Virus record (IMG/VR): IMGVR_UViG_3300042559_002530
Location: 1-37,763 of that record
DNA: 37,763 nucleotides
Source: a virus
Reading direction: 5' to 3' (one strand)
The translations under genes were made by a program, and so were the position numbers. Shown piece by piece: positions 31,327 to 37,763 of this stretch. The notes below the pieces were generated by a model. That model was not told where the DNA came from and ran no database searches. It worked only from the letters and a program-made list of their open reading frames with translations. How positions within the stretch are numbered: position 1 is the first letter of the stretch; each line of letters begins with the position of its first letter.

Positions 31327-34300
31327 TTATCCATTCATGAAACCACCTGCGTTGATTGCTCCAGTTCTAAGAATTGTAATGTTATTCACAATTATTCCCA
31401 TACCTTTGATTGGTTCAACATATGTATCAAGGACACCAATTTGGTTATCGATAATCTCATTAGTGTTATTTTCCTCATCCATTTTATTGAAGTAGTTAAA
31501 TAAACCATTTCTAGAAACGTAAGTCTCACAAATTACGTCAGCTCTAAGTTTAATCTCAGCTCTAATATCAGGTGTATTAAATTTCCATTGGAAGTCTAAT
31601 AACATACTTGATAATTCTCTTTCAAGTTCGATAAGGACCTCTCTAACGTGAATGTAAGAAAGAGCTGATTTGTAAAGTGTTTGAGCTGTGTTTTCAGTCT
31701 CAATTACATTTCCTCTATTTCTCTTGAACACGATAGGGTTCATTTGAGCTTGGTTAATATATTCGATATCAGTTAAAGTAAAATCCATTTCAGTTTCCAC
31801 GATGTTAGTGATTCTACCATTAGTAACACCCGCTGCAATTGTCCAAGGAGTTATACCACTTGCATTTGAGTTTTGTTTTCTCATATATGTAGTTGCTACC
31901 CATGCTGCTGGTGGAACATCAACTGGTCTACCATTATCATTTGTAACTACATACGGCATAAAGTAACCAACACAAGTTGAACCTGCTCCGTCACCGAATG
32001 AGTAAAGGAATGCTGGTGAACTTTCAGGGTCTCCTCCACTCGCTACATACTCTAATTGTAAAACTCCTTCAGAGTTAACAAAAGATGGAGAAGATGAGTT
32101 TTTGAATGACTTCATCGAAGGCATGTTTAAGACACCAAATGCGTCTAATCTATCACCACATATATCAACCAATTGTTGTTTAGATCTTTCAGTCAGACCA
32201 AGTCCAAATGAATCTATTAAATATCTAAAGTCAATTGCTTCTTTATTAGTTACTGCTTTGAACAATGGTGTTCCTTTAGCAACTAAGTTAAGAATAGAGT
32301 TTTGTCTAGCTTCAGTTCCATCAGGTAAAGATGCTTGTCTAATTCTAAATCCTTTAAGAGATATTGCCTTGTAAGTTGTTGCGTAATTGTCAACAGAAGT
32401 ATATCTTGTAGCTTGTAATGCTGAACCACTATAACTTGTTGCGATTCTAGAGTCACAAGTGATTTCAACTAAAGTAGGATCTCCACTATATTGTCTTTTA
32501 GAAAGAATTCTTGTAAGTTTTCTTGGGACTTCACCAATTGCTAATAAACTTGAGTCATAGTATGCTGATAAGAAGTCACCAACTCTTACTTCAGTGTATC
32601 TTGTTCCTGTTACAAGTATCTTATTAGGTACTTGAATATATCCAGCTGGTAATTCAACTTCGATTGTTTGTTTGAAGTTTGATTTAGCTGATTGAATAAA
32701 GAATGTATTATTTGATGTTACATCTACCGGCTCAGTTGCTGTGAACGTTTCATCTTTGAACTCAACTTCTAAAACTCCATCATTATCTAAATACATTTTT
32801 AAGTAATGTTTGATATTGTAATCAAATATAGTATTTACATTAAATAATTCTTCATATACTACTTCTTCAGTTACTCCATATGCGTAGTATCCAGCACCAT
32901 ATCCAAGGTCTGAAGCTAATGACGAATCGGTATCTATGATAGTAAATGTACCCGTATTCTTTTCTGAATTAGGAACTATAAATTGGTCATAAGTACCCCA
33001 TGCTGGGTCAACTGAACTTTCAATCACTACATAATTATTTCCAGCGAATGAAGAAGTAGGTCCCATATTTGTTCCACCATTTGTATTATCTTCACCATCA
33101 ATGAATATTACATTTACTGTATCTCCAACCGCAAATGGTGGAGCGATTGTAATTTTATTTGAGTAGAAGTAATCTCCTGTATTAATTATTCCATCAAAGT
33201 ATCTTGAGTAGAATTTAGAGTATCTACCAACAACACCATTAGTACCTGTTGGTTGTGCTTCTTTTGTAGATACAGAATCAGTACCAAGGATAAACTCGTT
33301 ATCTACTGTGTAGAATGATAAGTAACCTTTCAATACATCAGCTAATTCAACATTAGTTAAACCAGTGTTTAATACAAATGATTTGTTTGATGTTGTTGTT
33401 GTTGCAACAATATCAGTTATAGTCATTGATGAAAGACTTACTTTTCTATATCCAAGATTTGGACCTAAACATATAGACATTTTATCTTTATTAGATGAAC
33501 TAATTAGGTCAACTAATTTATAGAACATCTTAAATCTTCTATATTGTTTGTAGTTAGCTGGTGATGCAGATGTGTTCGTGTTTTGGAACTCAACTTTAAT
33601 TGAACCTGCTGTACTTTGTGTTGCGATAAAATAATCATCTGTAATTGATGTTCCAAATTTGTAATCAACAAAACCTGATGTTGTACTACTTGTTCCAATA
33701 TTTACTGGATTTATTTTTACAGATGTTGGGATAATTTGTTGATTTATCATACTAAATGTAGCGTATCCAAGAACGATGTCACTTAAAGCAACCGTTGGAT
33801 TCGCTGGTGTTCCTGCTGGACTACCAACCAAATTACTTGTTACTGAAATCTCACCTGTTGAATCAAGTGTGAATACAGATGCAAATGTTAATTGTGATCC
33901 TGAAAAAGCATAATCACTAGCTGTTATTACTAATGATGTTGTTCCAGAAACAGGAACTTCTTTATCACCAATTACAGCAAATGCTCCAGATGCAACATTA
34001 TATGATATAGATATTGATGCAGATGCTGCTGAAACTGTTGAGTCTTGAACAACATTATGAACATAATTCTCACCAAACCAAGAAGTTCTATTATCGAAGT
34101 TACTAGCATCTATAACACCACTTGATACAGGACTATCTCCTGGTAAACTTGAGTCAAATGCGTGTGGAAATTGAACATAACTAAAACTACCACCTAAGAC
34201 AGCTGTTACGTTACCTGGTAAATCAAGAGGAACTGCTGTAATCTCAATTGATTCAGCTATAGTTTCTTTATAAGATAAGAATTCAATATCAGTCTCATTC

Positions 34301-35247
34301 TCACCAGCTATTGTATTACCAACTAAGTCTAATAAACCATTGTAATAGTCTGTTTCAACTAAATCAGCATTGAATGAACAGAATAATCCAGTTCTATCAG
34401 TATCTCTGTTAATTGTAGTTTCAATAAATATGTTTGTTCCGTTTGAATCTCTAAAATATGGAATCAATGACAATCCTTCGTAGTATGCTAACAATGTAAC
34501 ATTTCTATCATTAGCGAAAGATCTTAATTGAGTTTTAACTAAACCAGATGCGTTAAAGTAAGCACTCCATCTTGTATCAATTGCCAATTCTTGATAATTT
34601 GACCAGTCACCACTAACAACGATAACATCAACTAAATAGTCAGATGCGAAGTCATTAGCATTAACATATGCTGGAAGTTTTTCAATAGAACCATACCATT
34701 CGATTAATGTTCTATCAAATCCAGTTCTAGCACTTTTTACTACAAATGCAGTAACATACTTATCAGATAAGTTTGTTAAGCTGAATGCTCTTTCAGAATA
34801 TCCAACATTACTTTTTGTAAGATTCATGAAAGACTCAGCGTCTCTTTTCCAGAATCCAGTAGTATCAAAGAATCTTCTATAAGGTCCTTCTCTTTCTATA
34901 TCATTTACATATCCTGAAGATGCTGATAAAGATTTATATTCAATTAAATCTAATGTATCATCTGTAGTTAAAAGATTGATAGCGAAAACAGGAGATGACT
35001 CTAACATCTTAGCTATTGTTCTGTGGAAAAAAGAACCTTTTCTTTCTAAACCTCTGTCCAATTGACCAAAGATAGATTCAAGATCACCTGTAGTAGTTAA
35101 TCTAATAGGAGTATTAACTGGTCCTTTTTTAGACACACCAATTACCATGTTAGTAATTCCCTCTACTATTGGGCTACTGATAATTGAATTGTCAAATTCT
35201 TCTATGAAGATTCCTGGTCTTTTGTATTTTCCAATTTGAATTGCCAT
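31327..35247 (-). CDS. Contractile tail sheath protein, unusually large (1306 aa)
   Basis: The N terminus has Y-K-R-P-G-I-F-I-E-E-F-D (8-19), G-I-T-N-M-V-I-G-V-S-K-K-G-P-V-N-T-P (~30-47) and L-E-S-I-F-G (~56-61), classic for gp18-type sheath subunits. The C-terminal ~300 residues contain V-P-P-A-A-W-V-A-T-T-Y, G-I-T-P-W-T-I-A-A-G, the integration helix region (Y-I-H-V-R-E-V-L-I-E-L-E-R-E-L) and a final N-N-I-T-I-L-R-T-G-A. Between lie ~700 residues of beta-rich, Ser/Thr-rich insertion; T4 gp18 has 659 residues, so this protein is about twice as long. The extra domains should project from the tail surface, as the protruding domains of gp18 do. Own terminator downstream and a TATATA element upstream. 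Confidence 0.88.
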   Translation of the reverse strand: MAIQIGKYKRPGIFIEEFDNSIISSPIVEGITNMVIGVSKKGPVNTPIRLTTTGDLESIFGQLDRGLERKGSFFHRTIAKMLESSPVFAINLLTTDDTLDLIEYKSLSASSGYVNDIEREGPYRRFFDTTGFWKRDAESFMNLTKSNVGYSERAFSLTNLSDKYVTAFVVKSARTGFDRTLIEWYGSIEKLPAYVNANDFASDYLVDVIVVSGDWSNYQELAIDTRWSAYFNASGLVKTQLRSFANDRNVTLLAYYEGLSLIPYFRDSNGTNIFIETTINRDTDRTGLFCSFNADLVETDYYNGLLDLVGNTIAGENETDIEFLSYKETIAESIEITAVPLDLPGNVTAVLGGSFSYVQFPHAFDSSLPGDSPVSSGVIDASNFDNRTSWFGENYVHNVVQDSTVSAASASISISYNVASGAFAVIGDKEVPVSGTTSLVITASDYAFSGSQLTFASVFTLDSTGEISVTSNLVGSPAGTPANPTVALSDIVLGYATFSMINQQIIPTSVKINPVNIGTSSTTSGFVDYKFGTSITDDYFIATQSTAGSIKVEFQNTNTSASPANYKQYRRFKMFYKLVDLISSSNKDKMSICLGPNLGYRKVSLSSMTITDIVATTTTSNKSFVLNTGLTNVELADVLKGYLSFYTVDNEFILGTDSVSTKEAQPTGTNGVVGRYSKFYSRYFDGIINTGDYFYSNKITIAPPFAVGDTVNVIFIDGEDNTNGGTNMGPTSSFAGNNYVVIESSVDPAWGTYDQFIVPNSEKNTGTFTIIDTDSSLASDLGYGAGYYAYGVTEEVVYEELFNVNTIFDYNIKHYLKMYLDNDGVLEVEFKDETFTATEPVDVTSNNTFFIQSAKSNFKQTIEVELPAGYIQVPNKILVTGTRYTEVRVGDFLSAYYDSSLLAIGEVPRKLTRILSKRQYSGDPTLVEITCDSRIATSYSGSALQATRYTSVDNYATTYKAISLKGFRIRQASLPDGTEARQNSILNLVAKGTPLFKAVTNKEAIDFRYLIDSFGLGLTERSKQQLVDICGDRLDAFGVLNMPSMKSFKNSSSPSFVNSEGVLQLEYVASGGDPESSPAFLYSFGDGAGSTCVGYFMPYVVTNDNGRPVDVPPAAWVATTYMRKQNSNASGITPWTIAAGVTNGRITNIVETEMDFTLTDIEYINQAQMNPIVFKRNRGNVIETENTAQTLYKSALSYIHVREVLIELERELSSMLLDFQWKFNTPDIRAEIKLRADVICETYVSRNGLFNYFNKMDEENNTNEIIDNQIGVLDTYVEPIKGMGIIVNNITILRTGAINAGGFMNG

Positions 35248-35271
35248 ATTATTTATAATTTTTTTTATGTT

Positions 35272-35288
35272 ATGTAGTATATATAAAA
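35272..35288 (-). promoter_or_regulatory. Candidate promoter TTTTATATATACTACAT before the sheath gene
   Basis: Minus-strand copy of the TTTATATATAC element found before the giant fibre and tape measure genes, about 25-41 bp before the sheath start. Confidence 0.45.
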
Positions 35289-35308
35289 CTTAAAAAACGA
35301 TATTTTTT

Positions 35309-35875
35309 CTATTTTTGAGTTTCTGAGGATATTTTTTTAATATAATCCATCATTTCTTTTTCTACATTAGACATTTTTGTATCAAGAGCCTTTTGAGCAT
35401 CTGAAATATCTTTAACTAATGATGATATAGTAGTAGTTTTAGTCGATATTCTTGTATTTATATCGGTTAACTTTTTACTAACAGCAGCTTTTGTACTAGT
35501 TTCAGTTGCTAAACTTAATTCTTCTTGAAAATCATCTTTTGATATTTTATCCTTAGTTATATCTTTTTGAAACTTATCTACTTTTCTTTTAAGATTAGCT
35601 ACATGTAAATATTCTACTAAAAAAGGATTCCTATCTTTTTCTGGTAAAGTGTCAGTCTTACCAACAATTCCATCTACAGCCGATTTTAAATCAATGTCTG
35701 TTAGAGCTGTTAGGTAAGCTTTATCTAGTAAAGGTTTCTTCGTCTTATAATCAGTAAGATTTTTCTTTAATGTTGATAATTTTTCCTTAGACATTTTTAA
35801 ATCAGGCTCATCAGTGATATTTGTTTCAAAATCAACTTCCTCATTAAATAGTTTGAATTTTTTTAAGTGTCTCAT
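35309..35875 (-). CDS. Helical protein with capsid-targeting-like N terminus (188 aa)
   Basis: Begins M-R-H-L-K-K-F-K-L-F-N-E-E, a clear member of the shared-tag group. The rest is almost entirely helical and rich in Lys, Thr, Asp and Ser (K-K-N-L-T-D-Y-K-T-K-K, I-S-S-L-V-K-D-I-S-D-A-Q-K-A-L-D), consistent with a long coiled coil as in prohead scaffold or core proteins. No enzymatic motif. The ATG shares one base with the TAA of the upstream gene, so the two are translationally coupled. It is followed by the sheath gene on the same strand. Possible head-core or packaged protein. Confidence 0.7.
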   Translation of the reverse strand: MRHLKKFKLFNEEVDFETNITDEPDLKMSKEKLSTLKKNLTDYKTKKPLLDKAYLTALTDIDLKSAVDGIVGKTDTLPEKDRNPFLVEYLHVANLKRKVDKFQKDITKDKISKDDFQEELSLATETSTKAAVSKKLTDINTRISTKTTTISSLVKDISDAQKALDTKMSNVEKEMMDYIKKISSETQK

Positions 35876-37763
35876 TATTTAAAGCTTGTTGAGTTTATTT
35901 CTGGTATTTCTCTTAGTAACTTAGAGAAAGGTGTTTTAAGTTTATCAGTTTCCGCTTTTGATAGTTTATATCTATTATTTGATGGTACTTCACCTTCTAA
36001 TTTTATTAGAGTTATTATCTCACTTGGTGTTATCTCATCTCTAACTCCTCCTTTTTCTTCTCCACCACCAACTACAATTTTAGATTCATCATCTTTTGAT
36101 AATCCTATTCCAGTTAATGTTTTCTTATTGGTATTTGCAATTCCACCTGATACATTTATCAATGTTTTTATAGCTATCTTTGCACCATATATTGACCATG
36201 GTAATCCATTTGAATTTGTTTCTGTTGTTACATTATTTCCAAGTTTAACGTCACCATCTTTTGAATTATAGTTACCTTTTGGTGCTCCTCTAGATATTGA
36301 ATTTTTGAATTTTCCAAATCCATTACTAAATAAAACATAAGCAAAGTCACCATCTATACTTTGTATGAAAAAGAAAGTATATTCGGATGATGTTTTGTCT
36401 TTTATAGCAAAAAATGTTCCTACCAATTCCTTAGCTTCGGTGTATGGTATCAGAGTTTTTACAAACCTAATATCAATTGGTTTTGGCATACTTCCAGCAA
36501 CTGTGCTAATTTCATCCATCTCAGCTGTTCCTTCATATGCTATGTCTTTTTCTATATTTGCTGGATCTTTATATCCAAAATATTTATCTAAGAATTTTGA
36601 TTGTGGACCACCACCATCTTTACTCTTAGTAAAGAACTCATCACCTTCTAACATATCTCTCATAAATTTACCTAAGTTAGATCCAGCTCTGTCGATATAT
36701 TCATCACCAACTTTCATTCTTGTTCCAACATTAAATATAGGTTGATATTTTTTCTCTTTAAGTATATCCATCACAGCATCATACCATTGATCAAATAACT
36801 TATTATTTCTATATGGTCCTCCTCCTTCACCTGCATTTGCTGGTGATCCTGAACCAAAACAAGTATATTCCATGTATGTTTTGTTAGATACTTTACCACC
36901 ACTTCTTCCAGTTGGTATGACTTGTGTTGTGTGTATTCTATAAGATCTATTAAATATTTTACATATTTCTAATACAGGATCAATACTACTTATTGTAACA
37001 GAATCTTTTTTCTCAGCAAGTTTTTTATCTAAGTTTATTCTTATTTTTTCAACCTCGGCTTTGTCCATCATCCACTCTTTTAAGTCCATATTTTGGCCCC
37101 ACCAGTCTTGTATCTTTGTTATAAAACCTGATTTAGGTCTATCTCCGACCTCACCTGATTTATCTTCTTTTTTATCCTCTTTTTTATCCTCAGGTTTATC
37201 TTCTGTTATTTGAGCTTCATCGGCTTCAAATACTTTCATAAATAGATCGTATTTTTTAATAATACTTTCTTTTTTATCTTCGGGTTTATTTGATTTTTCA
37301 GTTGATTGTTGTTTTCCAAACTGAAGATTATAATATAAAGCACCTTTCATTGTAGTGTTAAAGATAGCTAACTCATCTTGTAGTTCTTTATCAAGTCCTT
37401 CGAATTTACCATCTTCTTTTGTTTTTGATACTATATAAAGTTCAGCCATTCTTTTACCCAAATCTTCAGGCCTAGCCAATAAAGCATTTATATCATTCTC
37501 AGAACTAGCTATATCACCAATTTTTGTAATTTTGGCAACTGTTTGATATACTTTTTTAATTGGGTTTTTATATTGGTCATTCTTAAGTGCATTTATATCC
37601 TTTTTAAGAAAATCATTTATACCTTCAATTTGAGACCCCTTTTCTTTTGGTGGCATTATTTGAGCAACTACACCATGTAGTGATTTTATTAAGTTATAAA
37701 CTTTACTATCTGACTTTGGTGGAGCTGGTGGTACTGGTGGAGTAGCCTCGTTAATTGAGTAAA
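35875..37763 (-). CDS. Large tagged hypothetical protein, 5' end beyond the window
   Basis: An ATG at 37656 gives 593 residues, but the frame stays open to the window edge, adding a Pro-rich stretch preceded by Y-S-I-N-E-A-T-P-P. S-I-N-E is what the shared N-terminal tag would look like, so I think the true start lies just outside and that the coding region is cut by the window. Downstream parts: helical region (~1-115 from the 37656 ATG), a Lys/Asp/Glu low-complexity linker with K-P-E-D-K-K-E-D-K-K-E-D (~148-165), then an alpha/beta domain of about 400 residues (W-G-Q-N-M-D-L-K-E-W, G-T-F-F-A-I-K-D-K, E-Y-T-F-F-F-I-Q-S-I). Family not recognised. A packaged or core head protein is possible from the tag. 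Confidence 0.7.
   Translation of the reverse strand, partial: YSINEATPPVPPAPPKSDSKVYNLIKSLHGVVAQIMPPKEKGSQIEGINDFLKKDINALKNDQYKNPIKKVYQTVAKITKIGDIASSENDINALLARPEDLGKRMAELYIVSKTKEDGKFEGLDKELQDELAIFNTTMKGALYYNLQFGKQQSTEKSNKPEDKKESIIKKYDLFMKVFEADEAQITEDKPEDKKEDKKEDKSGEVGDRPKSGFITKIQDWWGQNMDLKEWMMDKAEVEKIRINLDKKLAEKKDSVTISSIDPVLEICKIFNRSYRIHTTQVIPTGRSGGKVSNKTYMEYTCFGSGSPANAGEGGGPYRNNKLFDQWYDAVMDILKEKKYQPIFNVGTRMKVGDEYIDRAGSNLGKFMRDMLEGDEFFTKSKDGGGPQSKFLDKYFGYKDPANIEKDIAYEGTAEMDEISTVAGSMPKPIDIRFVKTLIPYTEAKELVGTFFAIKDKTSSEYTFFFIQSIDGDFAYVLFSNGFGKFKNSISRGAPKGNYNSKDGDVKLGNNVTTETNSNGLPWSIYGAKIAIKTLINVSGGIANTNKKTLTGIGLSKDDESKIVVGGGEEKGGVRDEITPSEIITLIKLEGEVPSNNRYKLSKAETDKLKTPFSKLLREIPEINSTSFK

Noticed and set aside
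31327-35247. Large sheath ORF considered as two fused genes or as holding an intein
   Set aside because: The frame is continuous, I saw no intein splice-junction or homing motifs, and both sheath termini are present in one polypeptide, so inserted surface domains are the simpler reading.
1-37763. Recoded stop codons, as in some gut Bacteroidota phages
   Set aside because: All main genes are complete under the standard code, and their ends fall at sensible spacing. I saw no sign of in-frame TAG or TGA interruption.

Overview
The window is a piece of a large, strictly lytic-looking, contractile-tailed bacteriophage genome of the broad T4-like kind, most likely infecting a member of the Bacteroidota. 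The phage assignment rests on a tail sheath protein (31327-35247), a tail tube protein (29261-29887), gp26-like and gp51-like baseplate hub proteins (29986-31153), a probable tape measure protein (13179-17246), very large fibre or adhesin proteins, and a T4 gp47/SbcD-type nuclease (27648-28772). The host guess is an inference from the strong AT bias, the A-rich leaders without a clear Shine-Dalgarno sequence, and the style of the fibre domains. I saw no integrase, repressor, tRNA, IS element or CRISPR array. Coding density is very high, and no gene-free stretch exceeds about 175 bases.

Layout. 2-9075 (+) is an adsorption block: the end of a collagen-like fibre, a 2149-residue beta-helix fibre and two small partners. 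9108-10094 (+) is a glycosyltransferase. It converges on 10095-13095 (-), an accessory operon holding an APS kinase/nucleotidyltransferase fusion, a DUF2061-like membrane protein, a sulfotransferase and three small genes. 13179-19092 (+) carries the probable tape measure protein and four small genes. 19152-25310 (-) is a 2052-residue multidomain baseplate or adhesin protein. 25381-27635 (+) is a tight five-gene cassette of small proteins, several with a common N-terminal tag. 27648-29146 (-) holds the gp47-like nuclease and a zinc-finger protein. 29261-29887 (+) is the tail tube. 29986-37763 (-) holds the hub proteins, the giant sheath and two tagged proteins, the last running off the right edge. 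Hairpin-plus-T-run terminators sit at most convergent or module boundaries.

How the genes may work together. Tube, sheath, tape measure, hub proteins and the large fibres build the contractile tail. The 11 kb of fibre coding sequence (collagen-like, beta-helix, beta-propeller, carbohydrate-binding-like modules) suggests elaborate glycan recognition. Two accessory systems stand out. First, a putative sulfation cassette (PAPS-making enzyme plus sulfotransferase) lies next to a glycosyltransferase. Second, several otherwise unrelated proteins start with a short peptide of the form M-K-x-[IL]-K-x-[FY]-x-x-F-[IL]-N-E, which resembles the T4 capsid targeting sequence cleaved by the gp21 prohead protease. 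One of these looks like an ADP-ribosyltransferase fold, so this phage may pack injected effectors in its head as T4 does with Alt. Both ideas are inferences from sequence reading and need profile searches and experiments.
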